NCBI GenBank assembly: GCA_943370595.1
Contig: CALRRO020000007.1
Location: 62,001-126,000, forward strand
Source: Piscinibacter sp943370595
GTDB taxonomy: Bacteria; Pseudomonadota; Gammaproteobacteria; Burkholderiales; Burkholderiaceae_C
DNA: 64,000 nucleotides
Reading direction: 5' to 3'
This document shows, one piece after another, positions 1-11,982 of the stretch; position 1 is the first letter of the stretch, and each line of letters begins with the position of its first letter. Below the pieces are notes generated by a model. That model was not told the origin of the DNA. It did not search any database and saw nothing but the letters and a program-made list of their open reading frames with translations. The position numbers and the translations under genes were made by a program.

Positions 1-522
1 GATGCGCTGCTGCGCCGCGAAGGGCACGGCGTTCTCGCTCAGTTCGCCCAGGCCGATGTAGAGCGCATCGGTCGCCTCGGCACCTTCGCGCGCCGCCTGC
101 AGCGCCCGCAGCGACTCCAGGCCGGTGCGTGCCGATTTCCAGCGCTTCGCGCTGACCAGCATGCGCCGGCCCTGGCGCTCCAGTTCGAAGTCGTAGGCTG
201 CATGCTGGTGGCGCCGCACGGTGTAGCCATCACGTGCGAACGCCTGTTCGAGCAGCGCGGCGAACTGCGCCCACGACATGGTCGCCAGAGCCGCCTGCGC
301 GCGCTCCACCTGGGCCGTGCTGGGCCGGTTCCATTGCTTGACCAGGGCCATCACGCCGATCACCAGGAACGGAAAGCCGGAGACCGCGCCGGCCACGCGC
401 CAGCCCTCGGGCAGCAACGCCGACATCACCCCACCGATCGCCACCGCGATGACGATGCTGATCCACCACGGCGAGCGCAGCAGGATCGCGAACAGCGAGT
501 TCTTGGCCATCTGGAACTTCAC
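1..522 (-). CDS. Mrr-like restriction endonuclease domain membrane protein (partial)
   Basis: The gene runs off the left edge; 174 codons are visible. I chose the GTG at 522-520, which has a GAGGAG ribosome site 8 bases upstream. The N-terminal 60 residues hold two hydrophobic segments (about 13-35 and 42-60). They are followed by a soluble region with a restriction-endonuclease-like fold pattern (LLEQAFARDGYTV, then D-F-E-L, then LVSAKRWK), as in Mrr_cat/DUF2034 proteins. The D...E-x-K-type residues fit a PD-(D/E)xK nuclease, but the C-terminal part is outside the window. It lies 33 bases after the phosphotransferase gene in the same direction and may be the tail of that operon. Function, whether defence or housekeeping, cannot be decided. 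Confidence 0.6.
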   Translation of the reverse strand, partial: MKFQMAKNSLFAILLRSPWWISIVIAVAIGGVMSALLPEGWRVAGAVSGFPFLVIGVMALVKQWNRPSTAQVERAQAALATMSWAQFAALLEQAFARDGYTVRRHQHAAYDFELERQGRRMLVSAKRWKSARTGLESLRALQAAREGAEATDALYIGLGELSENAVPFAAQQRI

Positions 523-555
523 GCGGGGGTCTCCTCGGGATGCGAGCGCGCGAGT

Positions 556-1587
556 CTATCCGCCGAGTGCGTCCAGTTCGTCGATGACCCTGGCCACGCC
601 TTCGGGCGACAGGTAGTGGTCGACGCGGCCGCGCACATGCGCGATCAGCGCCGCCTCGCTGCGCTCGCCCGACCAGTCCTCGCCGTCGCCACCGGCCCGC
701 GCCTCGCGCGAGGACAGCACGCGCCACTTGGCGCACCAGGTGATCGACCACAGCCACATCGCGCTGCGCAAGGGCAGCAGGTCGTCGTGCCAGGCGCCGG
801 CACCGTCGCAGCGCGATTGCCAGCGCGCATGGAAGGCCCGCACATCCGCCAGCGACAACTCCGCCGACGAGGCCACGTCCCAGGTCGTCGAGGTGTAGAG
901 CGTGGCATGCGCCAGGTCCAGCGGCGGCAGGCCGTAGCGGGCCTTCTCCAGATCGACCAGCACGGCGCGTCCGCCCTGGTCGACGAGGAAGTTGCCGGGG
1001 TGCGCATCGAAGGCGATCAGGCGCCGGGGCGGCCGGCCCGGCCGCTCGCAGCGTGCGGCCAGCGCGGCCCGGCGCGCGTCGATGGCCCGGCGGCTCGCCG
1101 GGTCGATCTGCGCGGCGTCGAGGAACATGGCCTGAACCTCGATCTCGTCGCGCAGATCGGCGAGTGGGTCGGCTGCGTCGAGCAGCGGCGCACGCGCGTC
1201 GCGCTCGGGCACGGGCAGCGAGTGGATGGCGGCGAGCGCATCGGCCAGCGCATGAAGATCCTGCGGCAGCCGCACCGGCACCCCGTGGATCTCCTCCACC
1301 AGCAGCGCGCCACGCGGCAACACGGTCGAGGGCGGCAGCATGCCGCGCAGCCGTGGCGCATGGCCGCTGGCTGACGCGCGCTCGAAACAGGCGGCCTGGT
1401 AGGCGAGGTTGGCGGCGGCGGGCAGGTCCATCTGGCTCTGCTTCGGGATGCGTGCCAGCACCCCGGCGCCGACCAGCCGCAGGTGGGCATGCGCGAGACC
1501 GCTGTCCGGCAGGACTTCGATCGGCGCATCGGCCCAGGGCGAGCGCAGATCGCGCAGCGCCGCGCGCAGGGCGTCGACCAGGCTCAC
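556..1587 (-). CDS. Aminoglycoside/choline-kinase-like phosphotransferase
   Basis: A 343-residue soluble protein of the APH/choline kinase superfamily. The catalytic loop is visible as LIAFDAHPGNFLVD (Brenner-type H-x-D-x-x-x-x-N, here D-A-H-P-G-N), followed by VLVDLEKARYG, the metal-binding DFG-equivalent. The substrate is unknown: this family phosphorylates hydroxyl groups of small molecules such as sugars, choline or antibiotics. The GTG start at 1587-1585 overlaps the stop codon of the upstream glycosyltransferase (GTGA), indicating translational coupling. Placement behind two arsenosugar-type glycosyltransferases suggests that it acts on the same glycoconjugate rather than on an antibiotic; that is inference. 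Confidence 0.75.
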   Translation of the reverse strand: MSLVDALRAALRDLRSPWADAPIEVLPDSGLAHAHLRLVGAGVLARIPKQSQMDLPAAANLAYQAACFERASASGHAPRLRGMLPPSTVLPRGALLVEEIHGVPVRLPQDLHALADALAAIHSLPVPERDARAPLLDAADPLADLRDEIEVQAMFLDAAQIDPASRRAIDARRAALAARCERPGRPPRRLIAFDAHPGNFLVDQGGRAVLVDLEKARYGLPPLDLAHATLYTSTTWDVASSAELSLADVRAFHARWQSRCDGAGAWHDDLLPLRSAMWLWSITWCAKWRVLSSREARAGGDGEDWSGERSEAALIAHVRGRVDHYLSPEGVARVIDELDALGG

Positions 1588-2219
1588 AGCCAGCCTCGCC
1601 CGGCCAGATGAACCAGGTCGGCCGGCTCGTCGATATCGTGCAGCGGGGGCAGCTCGTGCCAGCGAAGGCCGCCTTCGCGCAGGCGCTCGCGCGTGACCGC
1701 CATCACCTGCGCGGTGCTCCACGGCATCGCTTCGAACAAGCGAGACCAGCGCGGCGCGGCGCGGCGCAGGCCGATCAGTGCGTAGCCGCCGTCGTGCGCC
1801 GGTGCGAACACGGCGTCGTGCGTGGCCAGCGCCTCGGCCGCCGCGCGCAGCGCCGCGGCGTCGAGATCGGGCGCATCGGTGCCGATGAGCACGGCACGCT
1901 CGTTCGTCGCCAGCGCCCGCTCGAAGGCACGGTGCATGCGCGCGCCGAGATCGCCGTCGCCCTGGGGATACAGCGCCAGGCCGCCGTCCTCCGCAAGGCG
2001 GGCGAACGCCGGGTGAGACACGTCCGGCGCACCGCACAGCATCACCGGGCCGACGCTCGCGGCTCGCGCCTCGCCCACGGCGTGCATCAGCATGCGTGCC
2101 GCCAGCGCCGCGGCGCCCTCGGCACACAGCGCAGGGATCAGGCGCGTCTTCGCCAGGCCCGCCACCGGCGCCTTGGCCATGACGATCACTGCGCAATGCG
2201 GGTCGTTCAGCGGTACCAC
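1584..2219 (-). CDS. TIGR04282-type glycosyltransferase (arsenosugar/rSAM-associated transferase 1)
   Basis: A 211-residue cytosolic protein with a GT-A-like nucleotide-sugar transferase fold (DUF2064). Seen: VIVMAKAPVAGLAKTRL near the N-terminus, the nucleotide-binding signature of this family, then GTDAPDL around residue 112 (family D-x-P metal site) and the HDGGYALIGLR motif. The GTG start at 2219 overlaps the end of the preceding TIGR04283 gene by 13 bases. TIGR04282 and TIGR04283 proteins usually occur as a pair near the radical-SAM protein ArsS in arsenosugar clusters. No ArsS or ArsM gene is visible here, so the true product may be another glycoside. Confidence 0.85.
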   Translation of the reverse strand: MVPLNDPHCAVIVMAKAPVAGLAKTRLIPALCAEGAAALAARMLMHAVGEARAASVGPVMLCGAPDVSHPAFARLAEDGGLALYPQGDGDLGARMHRAFERALATNERAVLIGTDAPDLDAAALRAAAEALATHDAVFAPAHDGGYALIGLRRAAPRWSRLFEAMPWSTAQVMAVTRERLREGGLRWHELPPLHDIDEPADLVHLAGRGWL

Positions 2220-2887
2220 GGGGCCAGTCTATCGGCGCTCACGCCGAGCGCGTAGAGCAGCCGCAGGCGCCACATCAGAAGAATGGTGCGCCACACGCCG
2301 CGCTGCTCCCAGCGGCGGCCGGAGGTGATCACCCGTTCGTGCAGGCAGACTGGCGCGACCATCCGCTTGAGGCGGATCGACAGCTCGATGTCTTCCATCA
2401 ACGGTTGCTCGGGAAAGCCGCCGACGGCGTCGAACGCATCGCGGGTCATGAACATCGCCTGGTCACCGGTGGCGATGCCGCTCCAGCGCGAGCGCAGGTT
2501 CATCAACGTGGCCACCACGGGCAGCCAGGCCGAGCGGCCTTCGATGATCACGTCGAAGCGGCCCCAGGCCTGCGCCTGCGCGGCGAGCGCAGCGGCGACG
2601 AGCGCATCGGCCCGCTCCGGCAGGCGCGTGTCGGCATGCAGGAAAAGCAGCTGCGGCGCACTCGCCACCGCTGCACCGGCGTTCATCTGCCGCGCTCGGC
2701 CGCGCGGGCCGTCGACGATGTGGTCGGCCAGCGGTCGCGCGAGCGCCACCGTGTCGTCGCGGCTGCCGCCGTCGACGACGATGACTTCGACACCGCGCTC
2801 GCGCAGCGGCGCCAATGCACGCAGCGTCGCCTCGATGCCCGCAGCCTCGTTCAGCACCGGCACCACGATACTCAACGAGGCCGTCAC
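2207..2887 (-). CDS. TIGR04283-type family 2 glycosyltransferase
   Basis: A 226-residue GT-A glycosyltransferase. The N-terminus SIVVPVLNEAAGIEATL and the VIVVDGGSRDDT block are classic family 2 nucleotide-sugar-binding elements; LFLHADTRLP carries the D-x-D-like metal site and PLMEDIELSIRLKR the catalytic E-D region. The GTG start at 2887-2885 overlaps the stop of the upstream membrane protein by four bases. Members of TIGR04283 are the partner of TIGR04282 (transferase 2 of rSAM/selenodomain-associated sets). The two genes form a coupled pair and probably act successively on one acceptor; the acceptor is not identifiable from this window. Confidence 0.85.
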   Translation of the reverse strand: MTASLSIVVPVLNEAAGIEATLRALAPLRERGVEVIVVDGGSRDDTVALARPLADHIVDGPRGRARQMNAGAAVASAPQLLFLHADTRLPERADALVAAALAAQAQAWGRFDVIIEGRSAWLPVVATLMNLRSRWSGIATGDQAMFMTRDAFDAVGGFPEQPLMEDIELSIRLKRMVAPVCLHERVITSGRRWEQRGVWRTILLMWRLRLLYALGVSADRLAPWYR

Positions 2888-3663
2888 GCCGGCCTCGCGA
2901 TGCGCCGCTGCGACAGCGCGTACAGGCCGATCGCCACCGCCAGCGCAGCGCACCAGGCGGCGGCATAGGCGGCCGCCGTCGGCCACGCGGCGAGCCCGAG
3001 GTAGAGGACCACGAAGAAGGCACCGAAACCCGACAGCCCGCGCACGAAGCCGCGCAGCAGCGCCACCGTGGCGGCGCTGCCGTAGCGCGGCAGCGTGAAG
3101 CAGGGCAGCACGTTGCCGGTGATGGGCACGGCCAGCAGCAGGCCGCTGAACCAGGCCGGTGCCACGCCGGCGCTGCGGATGATCAGCCAGGCCACCGCCA
3201 CTGCGGCGATGACGCGGCAGGCCAGTTCCACCTGCGGGATCGCCACCGCGCCGGGCACGACCGGCAGGCGCGGCATCAGCCGGCCGCCGATGGCGAGCAC
3301 GGCCAGCGCCACCACGCAGGCCAGCACGGGCGGCAGGTGCAGCAGCGGCAGCAGCGAGCCCAGCCCGAAGAAGGCGATGTTGGCCATCGCGAGGGCCACC
3401 CACCACGGCCAACGCATCGAACTCCAGGCGAACACGACCAGGTGCGCGACGGTGGCTGGAAGGCAGACCAGCGTGGCCAGCGCGATGTCGCGCACGCTCC
3501 CGGTCGCGGTCTGCAGCAGCACGAAGCCCATGATCGGCCCGGCGATCATCGGCAGGCCGGCCAGCGTGCCGCCCACCGCATGGCCGAAGCGCCGTGCCGC
3601 CAGCGAGGAGAGCAGCGCCGACGCGGCGACCAGCAGCAGCTTCAGCAGCAGCGTCGGCAGCAT
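2884..3663 (-). CDS. Polytopic membrane protein of unknown function
   Basis: A 259-residue, very hydrophobic protein with about eight predicted membrane spans and no recognisable catalytic motif. The N-terminus MLPTLLLKLLLVAASALLSSLAARRFG starts directly in a membrane segment, followed by a glycine/proline-rich loop (GGTLAGLPMIAGPIMGF). It starts 9 bases after the stop of the oxoprolinase gene and overlaps the glycosyltransferase start by four bases, so it belongs to the same transcription unit. It could be a small transporter or a flippase-like partner of the glycosyltransferases; neither is demonstrated. Confidence is high for the gene, low for function. Confidence 0.75.
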   Translation of the reverse strand: MLPTLLLKLLLVAASALLSSLAARRFGHAVGGTLAGLPMIAGPIMGFVLLQTATGSVRDIALATLVCLPATVAHLVVFAWSSMRWPWWVALAMANIAFFGLGSLLPLLHLPPVLACVVALAVLAIGGRLMPRLPVVPGAVAIPQVELACRVIAAVAVAWLIIRSAGVAPAWFSGLLLAVPITGNVLPCFTLPRYGSAATVALLRGFVRGLSGFGAFFVVLYLGLAAWPTAAAYAAAWCAALAVAIGLYALSQRRIARPA

Positions 3664-3672
3664 CGAATCGGG

Positions 3673-7289
<3,617 letters not shown>

Positions 7290-7293
<4 letters not shown>

Positions 7294-8270
7294 GACGTGC
7301 TCGATGAATGGTACGGGATGAAGATGGCGTTCGCCTGCGGGCCGACTTCGCGGATCCACTCCAGCGCGAAACGCTCGCCCAGCCGGCGCAGGTGCAACGC
7401 CAGCGGCGGGGCCGGCAGCTCGACCTTGACGCCATGGCGGCGCAGTTCGTCCACCGAGTCGCGCGCCGCCTGCCGGCTGGCCGCCCAGCCGCGCGCCTCG
7501 GCCTGTGGTGCGCTGGCGAGCAGCGCGTCGCGCGCCGCCGCCGGCAGCGAGCGCAGCGCGGCCTCGCCGACGAAGACCGCGTTCTTCGGGAACCAGGCGT
7601 TGATCTCGTAGAAGTACTTGAGGCCGTCCCAGACGCGGTTCTCCACGCCGGTGACGGCCGAGGTGATCATCGTGTCGATGCGCCCTTCCGCCACCGCGCG
7701 GCCGACGTCGACCATCGCCACGTCCACCGGCACGGCGCCGAGCAGCTCGGCGATGCGCACGGTGGTGGCGTTGTAGGTGCGCATGCGCAGGCCGCGCAGG
7801 TCCTGCACCGAGGCAACCGGTTTGGTGCAGTACAGCCCCTGCGGCGGCCAGGGCACGGCGAACAGCAGCTGCAGCCCGCGCGCCGCGAATGCCGGCTCGA
7901 CCAGCGGCCGCTGGTGCAGCCACAGGCGCTGCGCGTCCTCGTAGTGGCGCGTCACGAAGGGCACGGCGTCGGCGCCGGCGATCGGCATCTCCTTGGCCAG
8001 CCCGGTCATGATGACCTCGCCCATCTCGGCACGACCCTCGCGCACCGCCGCCGGGATCTGCGCCAGCGGCGCCAGGCTGCCGTTGGGCTGCAGCTCGATG
8101 CGCAGCGCCCCGCCGGTGGCCTGCTCGACCTGGCGTGCCCAGGCCTGCAGGTTCTGGCCGTGGAAGGATTCGGCGCGGTAGCCGGTGGCCAGCCGCCACG
8201 TCGAGGCCGCGAGGGCCTTCGAGGTCAGCAGCGCCCCTGCCGCGCCCTGCAGCATCGTTCGTCTGAGCAT
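7290..8270 (-). CDS. TRAP transporter substrate-binding protein (DctP family), second of this operon
   Basis: A 326-residue periplasmic binding protein. An N-terminal signal (MLRRTMLQGAAGALLTSKALAAS) precedes the DctP fold. Family landmarks are LQPNGSLAPLAQIPAAVREGRAEMGEV, PWPPQGLYCTKPV, LRMRTYNATTVRIAELLGA and NAWFPKNAVFVGEAAL. The ATG at 8270-8268 is preceded by AGGAG, which is why I reject the longer frame from 8321. It is clearly a paralogue of the proteins at 10117-11079 and 14850-15815 but more divergent. It sits after the DctM permease rather than before DctQ and is coupled to the oxoprolinase gene. It may bring a second ligand to the same permease. Confidence 0.88.
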
Positions 8271-8292
8271 GGTGTCTCCTCGGGTCGCGCCG

Positions 8293-9585
8293 CTACATGC
8301 GCGACGGCATCCAGGTGGCAATGCCGGGCACGAACCACAGCAGCAGCACGAAGCCGAGCATCAGGAAGAACAGCGGCATCGAGCGGCCGGCGATCCAGGT
8401 GATGTCGCGCCTCGTCAGGCCCTGCAGCACGAAGAGGTTGAAGCCCACCGGCGGCGTGATCTGCGCCAGCTCGACGACCAGCACCACGAAGATGCCGAAC
8501 CAGATCAGGTCGAAGCCGGCCTTCTGCACCGTGGGCATCAGCACCGCCATCGTCAGCACCACCATCGAGATGCCGTCGAGGAAGCAGCCGAGCACGATGA
8601 AGAAGGCCACCAGCATCAGCATCAGCGCGAAGGGGCTGAGGTTCAGGCCGCCGATGAACTCGGCCAGCTGCCGCGGCAGGCCGATGAAGCCCATCGCCAG
8701 CGTGAGGAAGGCGGCACCGGCGAGGATCAGGCCGATCATGCAGTAGACGCGCGTGGCCGCCGCCAGGCCCTCGCGCAGCGCCTTCCAGCTCAGCGAGCCC
8801 TCCACCGCGGCCAGGCCCAGCGAGCCGGCCACGCCCAGCGCGGCAGCCTCGGTGGCGGTGGCTACGCCGGTGTAGATGGAGCCCAGCACCACCGCGATCA
8901 GCGTGACCACCGGAATCAGGTGGCGCGACTCGCGCAGCCGCGCCGCCAGCGGCAGCGGCGCATCGGCCGGCGGCACCTGCTCGGGGTGGCGCAGCGCCCA
9001 GACCACGATGTAGCCCATGAAGACCAGCGCGAGCAGGATGCCCGGCAGCACGCCCGCGATGAACAGCTTGGCGATCGAGACGTTGGCCGCCACGCCGTAG
9101 ACGATCATGATGATCGAGGGCGGAATCAAGAGGCCCAGCGTGCCGGCTCCGGCCAGCGTGCCCACCGCCATGCCGTCCGGGTAGCCGCGTCGCTTCAGCT
9201 CGGGCAGGGTGATCTTGCCGATGGTCGCGCAGGTGGCCGCACTCGAGCCCGACACTGCGGCGAAGATCGCGCATCCGATCACGTTGGTGTGCAGCAGCCG
9301 GCCGGGCAGGCGGTTGATCCAGGGCGCGAGGCCGCGGAACATGCTCTCCGACAGCCGGGTGCGGAACAGGATCTCGCCCATCCACAGGAACAGCGGCAGC
9401 GCGGTCAGCGTCCAGCTCGAGGTGGAGCCCCAGATGGTCAGCATCATGCTGTCGCCCACCGGCCGCTGGGTGAAGAACTCCATCGCCACCACGGCCACGC
9501 CGAGCAGGGCCAGGCCGATCCACAGCCCGGAGCCGAGCACGGCCAGCAGCAGCACGATCAGGAAGACGGTGATCAGCAGGTCCAT
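8293..9585 (-). CDS. dctM: TRAP transporter large permease subunit DctM
   Basis: A 430-residue inner-membrane protein with the 12-13 hydrophobic segments expected of DctM. Conserved family stretches are visible: ALPLFLWMGEILFRT, AAVSGSSAATCATIGKI, LIPPSIIMIVYG, ATATEAAALGV, FLDGISMVVLTM and AQITPPVGFNLFVLQG. DctM is the Na+-driven translocating subunit of TRAP importers and works with DctQ and a periplasmic binding protein. The ATG at 9585 lies 16 bases after the DctQ stop; the gene is followed at 22 bases by the second binding-protein gene. It is strongly similar over its length to the DctM at 16326-17636, suggesting duplication of the transporter. Confidence 0.93.
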   Translation of the reverse strand: MDLLITVFLIVLLLAVLGSGLWIGLALLGVAVVAMEFFTQRPVGDSMMLTIWGSTSSWTLTALPLFLWMGEILFRTRLSESMFRGLAPWINRLPGRLLHTNVIGCAIFAAVSGSSAATCATIGKITLPELKRRGYPDGMAVGTLAGAGTLGLLIPPSIIMIVYGVAANVSIAKLFIAGVLPGILLALVFMGYIVVWALRHPEQVPPADAPLPLAARLRESRHLIPVVTLIAVVLGSIYTGVATATEAAALGVAGSLGLAAVEGSLSWKALREGLAAATRVYCMIGLILAGAAFLTLAMGFIGLPRQLAEFIGGLNLSPFALMLMLVAFFIVLGCFLDGISMVVLTMAVLMPTVQKAGFDLIWFGIFVVLVVELAQITPPVGFNLFVLQGLTRRDITWIAGRSMPLFFLMLGFVLLLWFVPGIATWMPSRM

Positions 9586-9601
9586 GGCCGCGCTCCGGGT
9601 G

Positions 9602-10120
9602 TCATTCGATGTGGGCCGCTTCGTCGGCGGGCCGTTCGACGAAGTAGCTGCTGGAGGTCCAGCGCGCCCACATCGCCTCGGCCAGCGACAGTGCGAAGCC
9701 GATGCAGCCCAGCGCCATGGCCGTCTGCGGGATCCACAGCGGCGTGGCGTCGGCCGAGGAGGAGACGTCGTGCATCTGATGCGACAGCCACACCAGCCGC
9801 AGCGCATAGACCGCCATGTAGACGGCCAGCGCGAGGCCGGCGGCCAGCGACCACCACTCGAGCACCGCGCGGCCACGCGGCCCCAGCTTCTCGAGCAGCA
9901 GCGTCACGCGGATGTGCTCCTGGCGGCGCAGCGTCTGCGGCAGCGCGAGGAACAGCGCGGCGGCGATCGCGTAGCCGGCGTAGGCATCCAGGCCGGGAAT
10001 GTCCCAGCCGGCCAGCCGCGCGACCACGCCCAGGCCGACGCAGACGAAGGCGGCGACCATCGCGAAGGCGGCGAGCACGGCCAGCAGGCGGTCGAGGGCA
10101 GCGCTCACGGGCCGGCTCAC
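9602..10120 (-). CDS. dctQ: TRAP transporter small permease subunit DctQ
   Basis: A 172-residue four-helix membrane protein of the DctQ family. Seen: ALDRLLAVLAAFAMVAAFVCVGLGVVAR (helix 1), DIPGLDAYAGYAIAAALF, LRRQEHIRVTLLLEKL (conserved family motif E-H-I-R-V), and DATPLWIPQTAMALG near the last helix. I chose GTG at 10120 because it overlaps the stop of the binding-protein gene (GTGA). A second in-frame GTG at 10108 is possible and would give the start equivalent to the paralogue at 15820. It forms the permease complex with the DctM encoded 16 bases downstream. Confidence 0.9.
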   Translation of the reverse strand: MSRPVSAALDRLLAVLAAFAMVAAFVCVGLGVVARLAGWDIPGLDAYAGYAIAAALFLALPQTLRRQEHIRVTLLLEKLGPRGRAVLEWWSLAAGLALAVYMAVYALRLVWLSHQMHDVSSSADATPLWIPQTAMALGCIGFALSLAEAMWARWTSSSYFVERPADEAAHIE

Positions 10121-11079
10121 TTCGAGTAGGTGTCGATGATCGCCTGGCCGTCCGGGCCGGCCTGCTTGAGCCACTCGGCGGTCATCGTGGCGCCGATCTT
10201 GCGCAGCTCGCGCGCCAGCGGCTCGCTCGGCGCGGCCACCTTCATGCCCTTCGCGGCGAGTTCCTTCAGATACTCGTCGTTCTTGCGTTCGCTGGTGGCC
10301 CAGCCGCGGGCCTCGGCGGCAGTGGCAGCCTTGAGCACGGCATCCTGCGTCGACTTGTCCAGCGCGTCGAAGGCCTTGCGGTTGACCACCACGGCGTTCT
10401 TCGGTAGCCAGGCGTTGACACCGTAGAAGTACTTGACGCTCTCGTGCAGCTTCATCTCCACGCCGCTGGCGCTGGAGGTCAGGAAGTTCTCCACCGTGCC
10501 GGTGGCCAGCGCCTGCGACAGTTCGGCCAGCTGGATGGTGGTGGGCTGCGCGCCGGCCAGCTGCGCGATGCGCGAGGTGGCCGGGTTGTAGGCGCGCATC
10601 TTGGTGCCCTTGAGGTCGGCGAGGCTCTCGACCGGCTTGCTGCTGTACAGGCTCTGGCCCGGCCAGGGCGACACGAACAGCAGCTTCATGCCCTGCGACG
10701 CGAGCAGCTTGTCGATCGCCGGCCGCGAGGCTTCGGCCAGGCGCTTCGCGGCCGGGTAGCTGTCGGCCAGGAAGGGGATCGAGTCGACGCCGAACAGCGG
10801 GTTCTCGTTGGCCGCGCCGGAGAGGATGAACTCGCCAGCCTGGGTCTGGCCGCTCTGCACCGCGCGCTTGATCTCGTTGGCCTTGTACAGCGAGCCGTTC
10901 GGGTGCAGCACGATCTTCAGCTTGCCACCGCTGGCCTGCGCCACGTCGGTGGCGAACTGCTGCACGTTCTCGGTCTGGAAGCTGCTGGCGGCGTAGCCGG
11001 TGGGCAGGTCCCACTGGGTCTGGGCGTGGGCCGCGGCAGCGAGTGCGGCGCCGGCGAGCGCGAAGGCGAAGCGTTTCAT
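10117..11079 (-). CDS. TRAP transporter substrate-binding protein (DctP family)
   Basis: A 320-residue periplasmic solute-binding protein with an Ala-rich Sec signal ending at AHAQ. Family blocks: LHPNGSLYKANEIKRAVQSGQTQAGEF, FLADSYPAAKRL, LKGTKMRAYNPATSRIAQLAGAQP and NAWLPKNAVVVNRKAFDALDK. It delivers ligand to DctQM encoded directly downstream. The ligand is unknown; C4-dicarboxylates, sialic acid, ectoine and keto acids are known for the family, and the operon context here points to an amino-acid-derived acid such as 5-oxoproline. It is closely related to the protein at 14850-15815. A GGGAGAG ribosome site precedes the ATG. Confidence 0.92.
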   Translation of the reverse strand: MKRFAFALAGAALAAAAHAQTQWDLPTGYAASSFQTENVQQFATDVAQASGGKLKIVLHPNGSLYKANEIKRAVQSGQTQAGEFILSGAANENPLFGVDSIPFLADSYPAAKRLAEASRPAIDKLLASQGMKLLFVSPWPGQSLYSSKPVESLADLKGTKMRAYNPATSRIAQLAGAQPTTIQLAELSQALATGTVENFLTSSASGVEMKLHESVKYFYGVNAWLPKNAVVVNRKAFDALDKSTQDAVLKAATAAEARGWATSERKNDEYLKELAAKGMKVAAPSEPLARELRKIGATMTAEWLKQAGPDGQAIIDTYSK

Positions 11080-11123
11080 CGAGGACTCTCCCGAAGTGGA
11101 ATGGGACTGACGTGGGGCGGGTT

Positions 11124-11942
11124 TCAGAAACTGGCCAGCTGGTGGTTCAGCAGGTCGGTGATCAGCATCGCGCCGGGCGCGTGGGTGATGCAGAAGTCGG
11201 GCTTGGCCTGGGCGATGGCCGCCTGCGGCGTCACGCCGCAGGCCCAGAACACCGGCAACTCGCCGGGCAGCACCTCGACGGCGTCGCCATAGTCGGGCCG
11301 CATCAGGTCACGGATGCCGATCTGCGCCGCGTCGCCCAGGTGCACCGGTGCGCCGTGCACGTCGGGGAAGCGCGAGGTGATCTGCACCGCGCGGATCGCC
11401 GCGGCCGGCGCCAGCGGGCGCATCGTGACGACCAGCGGCCCGGCGAAGGGGCCGGCCGGCTCGGTGGCGATGGAGGTGCGGAACATCGCGACGTTGCGCC
11501 CCTGGTCGACGTGGCGCAGCCGGATGCCCTCATCGCGCAGCGCCTGCTCGAACGAGAACGAGCAGCCGAGCACGAAGGTGACCAGGTCGTCGCGCCAGAG
11601 TTCGCCGATGTCGGTCGGCTGGTCGACCAGCTCGCCGTCGCGCCAGACACGGTAGCGCGGCACGTCGTGGCGGATGTCGATGTCGGCGCCGAGCTTCTGC
11701 AGCGCGTGCGCGCCGGGCTCGGTCACCGCCAGCAGCGGGCAGGGCTTGGGATTGCGCTGGCAGTACAGCAGGAAGTCGTCGGCCCAGCGCTTGGGCAGGA
11801 TCACCACGTTGCCCTGCACGTGACGCTCGGCGATGCCGCTGGTGTGCTGGGTCCAGCGGCCGGCGCGGATCAGTGCGCGGGCCTGGGCCGGCGTGGCGTC
11901 GTGGATGTCGCGGTGATCGGATGGCGGGTGCATGCGGCGCAT
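11124..11942 (-). CDS. Putative hydro-lyase / D-glutamate cyclase (DUF1445, YcsI type)
   Basis: A 272-residue cytosolic protein of the DUF1445/YcsI family. Seen: ARALIRAGRWTQHTSGIAERHVQGNVVILP at the N-terminus, FLLYCQRNPKPCPLLAVTEPG, DIRHDVPRYRVWRDGELV, FVLGCSFSFEQAL and the C-terminal FWACGVTPQAAI and ITHAPGAMLITD, all family landmarks. The mammalian family member (DGLUCY) converts D-glutamate to 5-oxo-D-proline; bacterial members are mostly annotated as putative hydro-lyases. Starts at 11942 or 11933 (both ATG) are possible; neither has a clear ribosome site. The gene lies 44 bases ahead of the TRAP operon that ends in an oxoprolinase, a metabolically consistent pairing. Confidence 0.85.
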   Translation of the reverse strand: MRRMHPPSDHRDIHDATPAQARALIRAGRWTQHTSGIAERHVQGNVVILPKRWADDFLLYCQRNPKPCPLLAVTEPGAHALQKLGADIDIRHDVPRYRVWRDGELVDQPTDIGELWRDDLVTFVLGCSFSFEQALRDEGIRLRHVDQGRNVAMFRTSIATEPAGPFAGPLVVTMRPLAPAAAIRAVQITSRFPDVHGAPVHLGDAAQIGIRDLMRPDYGDAVEVLPGELPVFWACGVTPQAAIAQAKPDFCITHAPGAMLITDLLNHQLASF

Positions 11943-11982
11943 TCTGTTGCCGCGCCTGACCCCGGACAAACGAGATTTTTTT

